This document shows positions 34,625-46,163 of a stretch of 64,000 nt of DNA, piece after piece. The DNA is from Quercus robur (lineage: Eukaryota > Streptophyta > Magnoliopsida > Fagales > Fagaceae). The notes under the pieces are model-generated. The model saw only the letters and a list, made by a program, of their open reading frames with translations, had not been told where the DNA came from and searched no databases. The stretch lies in the NCBI RefSeq assembly GCF_932294415.1, contig NC_065543.1:961976-1025975 (forward strand), given 5' to 3'. The position numbers and the translations under genes are program-made. Each line of letters begins with the position of its first letter. Position 1 is the stretch's first letter.

Positions 34625-34930
34625 ATACAAATGATACGGGATCCCCAGCGACAACTTGAGATGGTGGGAGTTCCAGAGGAGCATTTGTCTGGTCATGCAT
34701 TTCATATGTATCATTTGACATCACCTGATCAAACGTAACAATGAACATTCTCAGTTTTATCTCTCTTGTTTTCTGGCTTGTACTCTTTTACCGTTTCAGC
34801 TAATATGCTTTGAGTAATTTGGTTTAATTCTTTTTCCTGCAGAGTTTCCTTTGAGTTTCAACATAACGTTTGTGGTAGATCAATATATGCAGAGGGCACC
34901 GTTGATGCTGTAATATTCCTTGCCAAGAAG
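34625..34930 (+). pseudogene. 4-hydroxy-tetrahydrodipicolinate reductase fragment (DapB-like), captured
   Basis: Two exons, 34625-34734 and 34843-34930, separated by a normal intron that splits a Thr codon. Together they read IQMIRDP...MVGVPEEHLSGHAFHMY...VSFEFQHNVCGRSIYAEGT...FLAKK, the C-terminal third of the plant plastid lysine-pathway enzyme that reduces dihydrodipicolinate. The catalytic and NADPH-binding N-terminal exons and the last exon are missing; the frame runs on into intron sequence and stops. It lies between fragments of unrelated genes on the same strand. Confidence 0.8.
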
Positions 34931-35479
34931 GTGCTAATGCTTCCAACCAAGTTGAATCCCAAGTCTACTAACATCCTTTTCCATCTGTTCTGGCTTCAAT
35001 TTGTCCAATGGAACATTGGTTGACTACTTTTTTCATTTGATATGTATGGTGCCAACACTGAATTGCTTCAAAATTTCTTTTTCTATTTTTGGATATTTTT
35101 GTAGAACTTTAATATGATATCAATTAGTGACAAAGTTGTATCATGCTGAGGTGCAGCTAGGTGGACAATGAGGTCATTGTCTCAAGATTCGTCTATATCA
35201 TTTTAACCTAGTGATACTTTCTTTTTTCATTTAGTGTCACCTTTTTTCTTCAATATTTCAATTGAAGTTTTATTTAGTTTTATTTTGTACTTATGTCTTC
35301 AAAGTGTAAAAAGTTGATATCCTGGTTTCATTGGCCTCTTGGCTAAGTGCTATGGGTTGAGTATTGACAGACAAAGCCATGTTATAGCTTGAGGGGGCCA
35401 TTGCTCCCCCAAGATTTTGTAAATGCTTTAAATTTTCCTTTACATTTGAGGATAAAGTTTAATTATATATACAAGTGGC
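34931..35479. other. Spacer between the DapB and ABCC fragments
   Basis: AT-rich; no exon supported. Confidence 0.3.
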
Positions 35480-35617
35480 TCCCCCAAACCACTGGATTGG
35501 TATTGTCAACCAGTGGCAAATGGGGTGTGGGCAAGGACAGTGCAAAATGCATTTGGTGGATATACACCATGTGCTGTTGGTCCTCTAGTTATCTGTGTTT
35601 CTCATTTGTTTCTTGTG
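35480..35617 (+). pseudogene. ABC transporter C family N-terminal exon fragment, captured
   Basis: The frame reads LDWYCQPVANGVW...NAFGGYTPCAVGPLVICVSH and ends at CTTGTG|GTAATG. This is the first, membrane-spanning part of plant ABCC1/2-type vacuolar conjugate transporters (TMD0). The initiator Met is not visible and the 5' edge (about 35480) is uncertain, so the capture seems to have begun inside this exon. No other ABCC exon follows. Confidence 0.65.
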
Positions 35618-36329
35618 GTAATGTGGCTAATAGTTACCTATTTGGTCTTTATCTACTGTTCACATGACATGTATTCAACTAATTTCAGGTGCTGATGGTC
35701 TGGTAAAGCTATGGACAGTGAAAACCAATGAGTGCTGTAACGCCCCAAAATCAAAGGCAATAAAAGTCTATTTAATCTGAATAATCCATAACAAATATTA
35801 AATAAAAGAAACTAGCAACCTGAATCTGATTACAAAAGTCAGAGCTCTAATTCACCAAATACAAAACATCCACAAAATAATTCTCCAATACAAAGTTTAA
35901 TGCCATAAAATAATAATAAAATCCTCAGTTCCACAAAAACAGTTTGTAACTTCTGTCTCCCAAGAATCTCTACTCCAGTAATCCACCTAATGTATTTGTA
36001 ATGGGAAATAAAAGGGGGTGAGATAACTCAATAAGTGGAATTCACTAACATTGGGGTGTGGGAACAAACCTTTCAAATAAATAATTCTTTCAACAGATTC
36101 ACAACTTATAACTCATCAATATTTTGGCATCAACTATTTCATGTAAAGGAAAATAATATCTTTATATTGTGAGTCATCATAATATATATATTGATACCAT
36201 CACATAAACAATTTCCTAGGCTTTTCTCGTGTTCAATGTTTACGCCCCGTTGACAGGGTTGTGCTGTCCCCTTTTTGGGACTGGAACCTCCTTTCATCCC
36301 GTTTCTTAAGGATGGCTCCTTTGGAACCT

Positions 36330-36480
36330 AAAGGTACACTCCCTTGCTAAGGAGCTTCCTTTTGGATCCTCAATAGTATGCTCCCTTACTAAGGAGCTAT
36401 CAAATGTGCATTGTCCCCTTTTGGGACCGTCCCTTGCTAAGGACTAGCTGCAGCATGATTGTCCCTTGCTAAGGACTAAA
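36330..36480. repeat. CCCTTGCTAAGGA short repeats in the large LTR
   Basis: Four to five copies of TCCCTT(G/A)CTAAGGA, each a small palindrome, spaced irregularly within 150 bp. Confidence 0.75.
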
Positions 36481-37053
36481 TACCATACTGAGCTTCTAAT
36501 CACGACTTGCCATAGGTTTTCAAAACATATTCAATATGCTCACAAAATAATCCATTCATACTTCTCAAAATATAAAGACATATTCACACATACAAGTTTA
36601 AATAAAATTAGGTTGTCCCACAAGTTTTTCATAAAACGAATAGCCAATGTGCACATCAAACATTTGTAAAATATTCATTTATATATAGAATATCAACATA
36701 TTCTTTCATATAAAATAGTTTCATAATTAACACTATTTTGGGAAAACCCCCAAAATTAGTAAACACCACTTACCTCTTAGCTGCAAAAATAGAGGAAATC
36801 AACCTCCCTTGAATCACAACAATTCAGTAGAATTAGAACCTAGCAATACCAAAAATAGGTTCATCAATACACAATTTCCCACTTCAAAATTTATTTTCAC
36901 ACTTAAACGGTTTTATCCTAAACAATATTAATATATCCAAAATCCTCCATTTATTCACTTAACTATCAAATTTACTATTGGAAGCCACGTATTGCCTTAA
37001 TTTGTTGCTTAGCATTCCCTCTTGATGCCACTGGATGTCCATTGACTCTAACC

Positions 37054-37056
<3 letters not shown>

Positions 37057-37100
<44 letters not shown>
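37057..37100. repeat. (AT)n microsatellite
   Basis: An uninterrupted AT dinucleotide run of about 44 bp. Confidence 0.9.
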
Positions 37101-37105
<5 letters not shown>

Positions 37106-37384
37106 CTAACATGGGTAGCCATGAGATAGTATTCTTAATTTATCAATCCAGATGCTTACATTTTTTTCCCTTGAAGCCACGGAATATATATATATAAATA
37201 AACCTATCTGATCAACCTAGTGTATAAAGCTATAAATCAAACGTAGAAGCCATATATTAAAGTTATGTCAAATCCATTTCAAAGCCTATGGAGGACCATA
37301 CGGCTATATAAATAAAAAGTTCCTATTTTAATATTGTATTCATCACTCTAAAGACCCAAAATCTATTACACGGTTGAACTAGTG

Positions 37385-37510
37385 TGAATGCAAAATAACC
37401 AGTCAACAATTGTGGCTTAGTGTGAATGCATAATAACCGGTCAATGGCTTAGTGTGAATGCAATAACAACCGGTCAACAATTGTGGCTTAGTGTGAATGC
37501 AACAACATAA
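37385..37510. repeat. Tandem repeat with GGCTTAGTGTGAATGCA
   Basis: Four imperfect copies of a 30-45-bp unit containing AGTGTGAATGCA and ACCGGTCAA. Confidence 0.8.
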
Positions 37511-38262
37511 GCATTCTTTTCACTTTAACATGGTGACCAAGTCCAAACCTATTACTCTATTTGGCTCAATTTCAAGTCTGTGTTCCTTCCTGACATATTG
37601 ACCAAATCTTTATCTAATATAATACAATTATAGGACCCCTTTTCTATTAGTATAATGATAGTCTAGGTTCATATCAATTGAAAGCTATAGACTATCAAAC
37701 TTCTTAAATCTTGAGCATGAGAAAAATCATACCTGAAGACCCCAACTCAACGCCACAGTGAAGAAGGGCAGAATTCAATAGTCAGCTGAAGCAAATAGAA
37801 ATCCCATCAGCAAAACACGTGTGACCTAAGAGGAAAGACTAGGGTTTTCAAGGCCCATATATGTACTATGTCACCTCACTTGGGCTTCATATTCCATAGT
37901 ATTTATCTTCTTTTTATTACCTTAGGCCCAAATTAATTTAATCCATTTTAATTATAGGCCTCCATTAAAAATTTACGTATAATAATTTAATTGGTATCAA
38001 AATTATGGGGTGTTACAAGTGCATTGCCACATATGATAAGCACGAGGACAAGGTATGGAAGCAGCTACTATTTTAATAATTATATTAGTCTTTCTAACAA
38101 AATCTCTTCTCATTTTTATCCTCAAGATCATGTAGAGTAAGTGGGTCTTGCTCAGAGAAAAACTACTTGTAAAATCATGGATTTTGCATTTTAAAATCAC
38201 GGATTTGCCATTCTTTCACATACTGGTTGATATCTGATTAATGGATTGTGGCTTTGAAACAG

Positions 38263-38562
38263 GGACAAGGAGCTTGTCGTTTCTTTCAATGGGAGGATAC
38301 TCAAGAAATTACCACAATTAATGATCTTGTAGATGAAACCAAACATGACATATCTGCAGATTCTACTTCAAGAAGCCATGAGTTAGTCACTAAAATGGGA
38401 GGTTTGAGTATTAAGAATTTAAGGAGGAAGTTTGATTCACTAGAGATCGAAAATCCTCAACATCACCCAACTTCTGTGGCTGTACATGAACATTTTGAGA
38501 AAGATCAAGAGCTTGTCTTAGAGAGGAGTGAACATGATGAGACTTCACCTTTGGACATTTGA
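38263..38562 (+). pseudogene. C-terminal exon with GRF-like zinc-finger end, captured
   Basis: After an AG acceptor at 38261-38262 the frame reads GQGACRFFQWEDTQE and runs 99 codons to a stop. The CRFFQW(E/D)D word resembles the end of GRF zinc fingers seen in nucleic-acid-processing proteins; the first half of the finger would be in a missing exon. The rest is acidic and without a known domain. It is the last recognised fragment before the transposase. Confidence 0.4.
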
Positions 38563-39935
38563 AGTGTGAGACACAAACTTGGAAGGAAAAATTATCCTAG
38601 ATGGTAAGTTTTTCCAGCATATATATGTCTTTGATGATTAATAAATTTGTTTTACAAGTACAGAGTACCTTTTGTGATATTGGCAATTGACTTGGGCGCA
38701 ATATTGCAGGTTTTCAAACACAATATGTGCAACATGTAGGATTCCAACAATAACATACCTGACAATTGCTTGACATCATCCTATATTCTGAATACAATAG
38801 GCTTGGTTTTAAGATCTATGGTGGCTGCTACCAACCAAATTTGACCTTCTACAACCAAAGCTTCCAAAGAGCTAACCTTACATCCAACAAGCAGCAATGA
38901 TATCTGTCCTGCTAGCCTGTTCTATTTAACTTCATATCAAGTTTGGACCTACATGTGTGAATTGTTACAAAGAAGACCAATTGAGAGAATCGTGTAGCTC
39001 TAGTTTTCAGATTCAAAATTTGATTGGAAACATATCGCTTAGGCAATTTATGTAATATCAATTGTGATTGTTACATATCAAGAATTTGACCATTTTCTAA
39101 ATGAGTTTGATTGGATGTACGTACTCCAAAATATTCTTGAATTTATATTTTGTCTGTACTTTTCCAATGCTACTGAGATTTCACTACGAATCTTGGAAAC
39201 AGAGACATATAATCGACTCACTGAACCTGATTAACATTTTGGCAATAGAAAATTACATTTTGAAAATAAGAATACAAGACTAAAGATTTTCTTGGCAACA
39301 CTACTGTGAAAAGCCTTCCTGTTGGTTCTATTGAGAACATGATTTGCCAAACTCCAAAAGTTAAGGGTTAATGATCAAAAACAATTACAGACATAAAACT
39401 ACACCAAAAACAATATCACTGAGGATTAATGATCAAAAACAATCATAGACATAAAACTACATCAAAAACAATCCTTCATAATATAAACTTCTCATTTAGT
39501 TTCCAACAGGTTAAAAAATTATGATTAAGTAAAAAATTAAGCTTTTATTTTGATGATAAATCACAACCCATACCATGTTTTAGAGGGGGAAAAGAATGGA
39601 AATAATTAACAACTAATTGAAAGACAAAAATTAAACATTCATAATATCACAATCTAGAAATAGGAACATTAGATAGTCGAATACTTCGATTACATGTGCA
39701 TTCAGTGATAAAAAAAATAATAATAATTGTGATGATACAACGCAGTAGTAAGTTCGAATACACCATAAAGAGAATCACAACTTACATCTACAATGCCATT
39801 CCAAATCGAGTATCTGCATGCCTAACAAAAATTGAAATATTGTCGTTAGATACCAAAAGCCAAAACAAGGGTACTAATCTACGCAACTTGGCTAATTGAT
39901 ACAATAATGGAATTTTATATAAAAGCATCACTTAC
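38563..39935. other. Spacer between the captured fragments and the transposase
   Basis: AT-rich. Contains a tandem duplication of about 58 bp (39366-39421 and 39424-39479; shared word AATGATCAAAAACAAT). No exon supported. No MULE terminus was found here, so the transposase and the captured fragments are not separated by element ends. Confidence 0.4.
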
Positions 39936-42705
39936 CTAGTTTGGATCATTACTGCTTGTTGAAGCCCCACGGGAAAGCGGACATCTTCTATGGTTATGCC
40001 CATGTTGATGACACAGTCCACAGCTCTGCTTTTGTTGAATCTCCCTTAAGTCAGAATCAGGCCTTCGACTTCCTGGTTCTTGTCGGACCCCATCCATCTC
40101 ATTTCGTATCCTAGACTTCACAAGTCGACCTTTGGCCCGCAACAGGTCTGGGTCAGGCACCCACTTTGGACCATCCACATCCCTCCACAATGACTCTAAC
40201 TTTGGCACCACAAATGCATGTGAGTAGGTACGAATGGCGTTCTCCAAACTATAATGTGGGTCAATATATGTAGTCGCATCTTGCCCCAAGTGTTGAAGAG
40301 CTGTAATTGCCTGTGAACAAGGGATCTTTCGATTTTGCCACTTTCCACAACGACATGTTCTGTCCATTAGGTTTACTTCATGACTATGGTGTCCCCCTCC
40401 AGAGCTATGGATGTTGTATGTGGTAATTACTTGATATATACCATTCAGATTATTATACGCATGTACTTGGTGTGTTGTAGATTTTTGTAGATTTTGTCCA
40501 AAGATTTTTAAGGCTTATTTACTCCACATCTTGCCCTTTGAGAGATCATGAGTAATTTCTTTGTGTCGATCATGGAAATACGAGACAAGTTTGCTCCAAT
40601 TGAATTCAACCATTGCAGCAGTGGGTAGACCACGGCCACCTTTGAGTACTCCATTAAAGGACTTCGAGACATTGGTTGTCATAGCCCCATAACGGTATAC
40701 ACCATCATGTAGCTGGGTCCACATGTCTAGATCCTCTTTCATTAGATATGTGTATGGCATGATGGATGAGTCAGGTTCACTTTCCTGCTGCTTGGTTCTC
40801 AGTTTCTTCCTAAGGGCCTCAATCTTGGCTTCCTTGATAGCTTGCATGTACAACTCAAATTTAGCTTCCTGCGTAGCATACCCCGCTTTCAAGGCCAATG
40901 ACTTTAAAGTGGCATCTTGAAAATGTGTGTTGAAATTGCTAGCAACATGTCGAAGGCAATATCTGTGAAATACTAGTACTCATCCATCATCATCTCTAGG
41001 TCAGTTTGCAATTGCGTTTTGAATACCCTTATGTCGATCAGAAATTACGCAGATGTCCTTATTTGCTATCACATCCCCCAGTGAAATCCTAAAGCATTCT
41101 AAAAACCACCCCCAACTAGGCCCTGACTCTTTGTCCACAACGGCAAAGGCGAGAGGCAAAACCTTGTTGTTGGCATCGGTGGCCATTGCAATCAACAACA
41201 CCCTTCGATATTTACCATACAAATGGGTCTCATCAATACTGATCACTGGCTTACAATGTCTGAATCCTTCAATGCATGAAGCGAAAGCCGAAAATACATA
41301 GCGCAATATTGAATCACCGAACTCGTCCTTAGGTATGGTGTGATACCAATACCAGGTGCTAGTTTCTTGATCGAAGTATGCCAACGACAACTTTCTCAAC
41401 CTTTGGTAAGACTCTTCCCAATTCCCGAATATCTTTGCAATAGCCTTTTGTTTCGCATCCTATATCTTATAGTAAGAAAACTTATGTCCATAGTACTTCG
41501 CTTTAATGAAGTCTCTGAGGTGATCAATTGTGGCCGTGTGATTTTATTGCTATGTTGGCACAAATTCTGCTGCAAGAAAATTACAATCCATCATTCTACC
41601 ATCAAGGGCCGTGCCAAGGGGCATACAACTGTGAGGACCCCCATAAGATGTGACCATCCATAGTCCGAGTTTAGGCTTCACGACTGGCCCAACGTACCAC
41701 TTGCATGACTCATACACGCATTTCATATACAGTCTATTTTTAGTCAACCTACTAGTCATACAGTTTCTGTTATGCTTTGCGGTGTAAATTGTTAGTGCAT
41801 GTTTCACCGCCTCTTTATTCGCAAAAATCAACCCTGTACTAAAAGGCATGTCCTCTTTCCAAGAAGAAGCAAATGCTTGCTGAAACTTCAGGATCAACCA
41901 TATTTTGCCAAGTATTTGTAGAAGATGATGAGGTAGGAGGTTCATAAACAGGGGGAGTATTTGTAACATGCTGAACTCTAATAGTAGCGTCTGCATCATC
42001 TTCATCACATTCAGTCATATCATCAACATGAGGATTGGGAGTAATTTCATGGTCATCAACACCCCTGTCAAAGTTGTCTCGCTCAATCCTTTCTTCATAC
42101 TCATCTCTATCATCAAGATCTTCACCATTAATGGCAGCATGATCAACATAGTCTTCATCTTCAACTACTGGAAGTGTAGAGGATTCACCTCGACGTGTAC
42201 AAAATTGATCTTCATATCTATTGCAAAGTTCGCTCTTAATTGTTTTTGGTGTCTCTTGAAAAGGGGGTGTATAGCCTCCCAATGTGGTGCATTGATCATC
42301 TAGGACTGCAAACTGTAGAGATGTAGTTGTTTGTACAATTTCCTCTACGCCGACTTCTGCACGCAACTCCAAAGTGACGTACAACTCAAAATCTGCTACT
42401 TGTTCCCATTTCTGCATCTTGCTAAACATGATCTTCACATATTTGTCTTCTGTTATCACCATATATTTGTAATTAATGCATTGATTGAGGACTTCATGTG
42501 GAGAACGGAAAGTAATATGTATGTCATGCAAAGCAGGGTTCACTTGCAGTTCTTCCATAATTTTTACTTTCAAATCATTCAGGGTCTTTAGCTTATGGCG
42601 TATCATCATATAGTAGCACTGGATACCCGGACATTGAAATGGGAGTCCGTCATAAGGGTTAGCATTGCTAAGAGGTCCACCGTAGTATATATTTATATGG
42701 ATCAT
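39936..42705 (-). pseudogene. MuDR-type MULE transposase, inactivated
   Basis: The gene starts at ATG 42705 (MIHINIYYGG). It has the N-terminal region of MULE transposases, an acidic stretch, and a DNA-binding segment (PFSTGLIFANKEAV...YESCKWYVG). Next is the DDE transposase core (ISIDETHLYGKYRRVLLIA...ISDRHKGI), then a SWIM zinc finger (CRCGKWQNRKIPCSQ), then a C-terminal CX2CX4HX4C knuckle (CGLCHQHGHNHRRC). One frameshift near 41875 moves the rest into another frame, and that frame has about six in-frame stops (near 41548, 41542, 41460, 41001, 40980 and 40515). At least two look like TGG to TGA changes in otherwise conserved positions. It is the only transposase in M2. The promoter and 5' leader lie in the right TIR, 6 kb upstream because of the LTR element in its 5' intron. 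Confidence 0.85.
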
Positions 42706-43212
42706 TGTCAACCTAACTCTTAATCAACAACAATCACAAAACTTTGCGTATGAAATGCCAACAATACTAACCTCAACCAAATTTGCATATACTCACCTCA
42801 AGTCACATACAAAAACAGTCATTACCAATTTCATATTCTTTTAAAATTCCAAATCATTCTAGGGGCATGACTTTCAAAACCCATTCAAATAAGTTACAAG
42901 GAACAAAAATATTATACCAACTAGTTATCCATTGAAATCTCTGTTACAAATCTTAAACAAATATATCTTGAAATAATTTATGCTAAAAAGACTACAAATA
43001 CTATTTTAAGTATCAAACTCATAATCCATTTCATACCCATGATAAAGACCTAAAAGTACTAAATATTCCTAACAATTAATCACAATATTTAGTACTAAAT
43101 AATCCCAATAATTAATCACAATTTTAATTTTATTTTTTTTTAAAACCTAGCAAATAATTTAATCACAATATTTACACTAACAAAAAATAAACAAATATTC
43201 CCAATATGTTGT

Positions 43213-43858
43213 TGTGGGGCTAGTGGATTCGCGACCCAGTCCCACTCTACATGGGGGCCTAGGCCCTACGGCCCAAGCCGAGGAGAGCCATTGCCGAGGA
43301 CGACCTTTTGCTCGGCACCTCATGAAATGCCTGAAGAAAGGGAGAAACTGAGTTTAGGGGCAGGGTAAGGGAAAAAGCTGCCAACGTCATAATACTAAAC
43401 CCTGTATCTGACAAGTCCATCCTTTAAACCATACCCTTTAACTTTCCCAACGACCCCAAACCATACTAGGTATGGGTTGACAAGACAGGTTTGCACCTCA
43501 GAAAAGTGAAACTTACACGTGAACTCTAAATAGGAAAAGAAACATGAGTATAAAAGAAAGAAGCCCCCAGAAGAAAAGGGGACTCTTTCCCCTCGGTACA
43601 AGGGGAGAAAGGGAATAACACAAGGATCTTTGGACAGCGTTCGAGGACAAAAGTCCTACAACCCGTTCCAATGGAGGTCTTAGCTGGTCAAGCCAGGCCT
43701 GCCCATACAAGAATTTCCATTGACGCCACGATCAAACCGTCCACCTATGCCCAAGGTCATGCCATTCAAGCCCACTCTCTACAAATCATATTGTTGGGGT
43801 CCATTGCATACAAGCCCAACGTTACTCTTGGGCCGTTAAACAAATCGTCTTCCCTACA
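43213..43858 (+). repeat. 5' LTR of the 43213 element
   Basis: 646 bp. Contains a TATA box TATAAAAG at 43549-43556 and runs of G and C around 43568-43610. Confidence 0.9.
43549..43556 (+). promoter_or_regulatory. TATA box in the LTR of the 43213 element
   Basis: TATAAAAG, conserved in the 3' LTR at the same offset (48009-48016). Confidence 0.6.
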
Positions 43859-43860
43859 AT

Positions 43861-43877
43861 TGGCGCCGTCTGTGGGA
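43861..43877 (+). other. Primer-binding site of the 43213 element
   Basis: TGGCGCCGTCTGTGGGA, identical to the site of the left-edge element, two bases after the 5' LTR. Confidence 0.75.
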
Positions 43878-44149
43878 ATGGCTTGCACGTTGGCTCAGGC
43901 GGCGGTGGAGTTAAGCCTTTGTCGAGCAAGGGTCTATGAGGATGCCTTCATTACCAGCGACGTATTGTCGTTGTTCCAACATAAGTTCCCACAAGGGGCT
44001 ATGCCTGGCAGTGCCAAGGGCACAGGCAATTCTAGGGGCTTCCAACATCAAGCTAACCCCTCCCCACCTGGGTCAAGGGGCTAACCTTTGGAAATTAAAT
44101 CAATAGACAAGCAAAAAAATAAAAATAAATAAATAAATAAAATAAAATA

Positions 44150-46163
44150 AAATACAAGTTTTGGACAAAACCAAGGCCTTGCATGGTCCTCGGACTCAAG
44201 CCTCTGGAGAAACCAACTACTTAAAAGAAAACTACAAGTTTTGGACAGAACCAAGGCCTTGCATGGTTCTCGGACTCAAGCCTCTGGGGAAACCAACTAC
44301 TTAAAAAAAAACTACAAGTTTTGGACAGAACCAAGGCCTTGCATGGTCCTCGGACTCAAGCCTCTGGGGAAACCAACTACTTAAAAGAAAACTACAAGTT
44401 TTGGATAGAACCAAGGCCTTGCATGGTCTTCGGACTCAAGCCCCTGGGGAAACCAACTACTTACAAGAAAAAATACAAGTTTTGGACAGAACCAAGGCCT
44501 TGCATGGTCCTCGGACTCAAGCCTCTGGGGAAACCAACTACTTAAAAGAAAAATACAAGTTTTGGACAGAACCAAGGCCTTGCATGGTCCTCGGACTCAA
44601 GCCTCTGGGGAAACCAACTACTTAAAAGAAAAATACAAGTTTTGGACAGAACCAAGGCCTTGCATGGTCCTCGGACTCAAGCCTCTGGGGAAACCAACTA
44701 ATTAAAAGAAAACTACAAGTTTTGGACAGAACCAAGGCCTTGCATGGTCCTCGGACTCAAGCCTCTGGGGAAACCAACTACTTAAAAGAAAACTACAAGT
44801 TTTGGACAGAACCAAGGCCTTGCATGGTCCTCGGACTCAAGCCTCTGGGGAAACCAACTACTTACAAGAAAAAATACAAGTTTTGGACAGAACCAAGGCC
44901 TTGCATGGTCCTCGGACTCAAGCCTCTGGGGAAACCAACTACTTAAAAGAAAACTACAAGTTTTGGACAGAACCAAGGCCTTGCATGGTCCTCGGACTCA
45001 AGCCTCTGGGGAAACCAACTACTTAAAAGAAAACTACAAGTTTTGGACAGAACCAAGGCCTTGCATGGTCCTCGGACTCAAGCCTCTGGGGAAACCAACT
45101 ACTTACAAGAAAAAATACGAGTTGTGGACAGAACCAAGGCCTTGCATGGTCTTCGGACTCAAGCCTCTGGGGAAATCAACTACTTACAAGAAAAAATACA
45201 AGTTTTGGACAGAACCAAGGCCTTGCATGGTCCTCGGACTCAAGCCTCTGGGGAAACCAACTACTTAAAAGCAAACTACAAGTTTTGGACAGAACCAAGG
45301 CCTTGCATGGTCCTCGGACTCAAGCCTCTGGGGAAACCAACTACTTACAAGAAAAAATACGAGTTGTGGACAGAACCAAGGCCTTGCATGGTCTTCGGAC
45401 TCAAGCCTCTGGGGAAACCAACTACTTACAAGAAAAAATACAAGTTTTGGACAGAACCAAGGCCTTGCATGGTCCTCGGACTCAAGCCTCTGGGGAAACC
45501 AACTACTTAAAAGAAAACTACAAGTTTTGGACAGAACCAAGGCCTTGCATGGTCCTCGGACTCAAGCCTCTGGGGAAACCAACTACTTAAAAGAAAACTA
45601 CAAGTTTTGGACAGAACCAAGGCCTTGCATGGTCCTCGGACTCAAGCCTCTGGGGAAACCAACTACTTACAAGAAAAAATACGAGTTGTGGACAGAACCA
45701 AGGCCTTGCATGGTCTTCGGACTCAAGCCTCTGGGGAAACCAACTACTTCAAAGAAAAAATACAAGTTTTGGACAGAACCAAGGCCTTGCATGGTCCTCG
45801 GACTCAAGCCTCTGGGGAAACCAACTACTTAAAAGAAAACTACAAGTTTTGGACAGAACCAAGGCCTTGCATGGTCCTCGGACTCAAGCCTCTGGGGAAA
45901 CCAACTACTTACAAGAAAAAATACGAGTTGTGGACAGAACCAAGGCCTTGCATGGTCTTCGGACTCAAGCCTCTGGGGAAACCAACTACTTACAAGAAAA
46001 AATACAAGTTTTGGACAGAACCAAGGCCTTGCATGGTCCTCGGACTCAAGCCTCTGGGGAAACCAACTACTTTGAAGGAAAACTACAAGTCTTGGACAGA
46101 ACCAAGGCCTTGCATGGTCCTCGGACTCAAGCCTATGGGGAAGCCAAGTACTTAAAGGCAAAA
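44150..46163 (+). repeat. Tandem array, 25 copies of an 80/81-bp unit
   Basis: I count 25 copies of CCAAGGCCTTGCATGG at spacings of 80 or 81 bp. Units end in either AAAAGAAAACTAC (80 bp) or ACAAGAAAAAATAC (81 bp). A sub-variant with GAGTTGTGGAC and GGTCTTCGG recurs at 45134, 45376, 45698 and 45940, a higher-order pattern of three to four units. All three forward frames are open over long stretches because the unit lacks stops; these are not genes. Confidence 0.95.

Larger units (their letters stand above)
35736..38017 (+). mobile_element. Large solo LTR (or LTR-like element), 2282 bp, TSD AGTGC
   Basis: It starts TGTAACGCCCC and ends GGGTGTTACA, with 6-bp inverted termini, and is flanked by AGTGC at 35731-35735 and 38018-38022. 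No coding capacity. Inside are repeats of CCCTTGCTAAGGA (36330-36480), a 30-45-bp tandem with GGCTTAGTGTGAATGCA (37385-37510) and an (AT)n run (37057-37100). A TGTAAC...GTTACA LTR of this length is common for plant Ty3/Gypsy families. Confidence 0.75.
35689..38052 (+). pseudogene. WD40 exon of a UTP13/TORMOZ-like protein, split by a solo LTR
   Basis: The exon is 35689-35735 plus 38023-38052. Removing the solo LTR and one TSD gives the frame GADGLVKLWTVKTNEC-IATYDKHEDK, with a GT donor after 38052. It is a WD40 blade resembling the nucleolar U3 snoRNP protein UTP13. Only one exon is present, so it is a captured fragment and not a working gene. The LTR insertion occurred after the capture, within the coding part. 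Confidence 0.65.

Noticed and set aside
26147..38562. One large resident multi-domain gene
   Set aside because: The exons belong to at least six unrelated families that never occur in one protein, each truncated at both sides.
26108..39935. Fragment field as a second gene-capturing Helitron
   Set aside because: I found no Helitron 3' hairpin with CTAG near its right side, while M2's TIRs and TSD enclose it. It is not fully excluded.
44150..46163. CRISPR-like array of regular repeats
   Set aside because: The units are contiguous tandem copies without unique spacers, lie inside an LTR element and in a plant genome.
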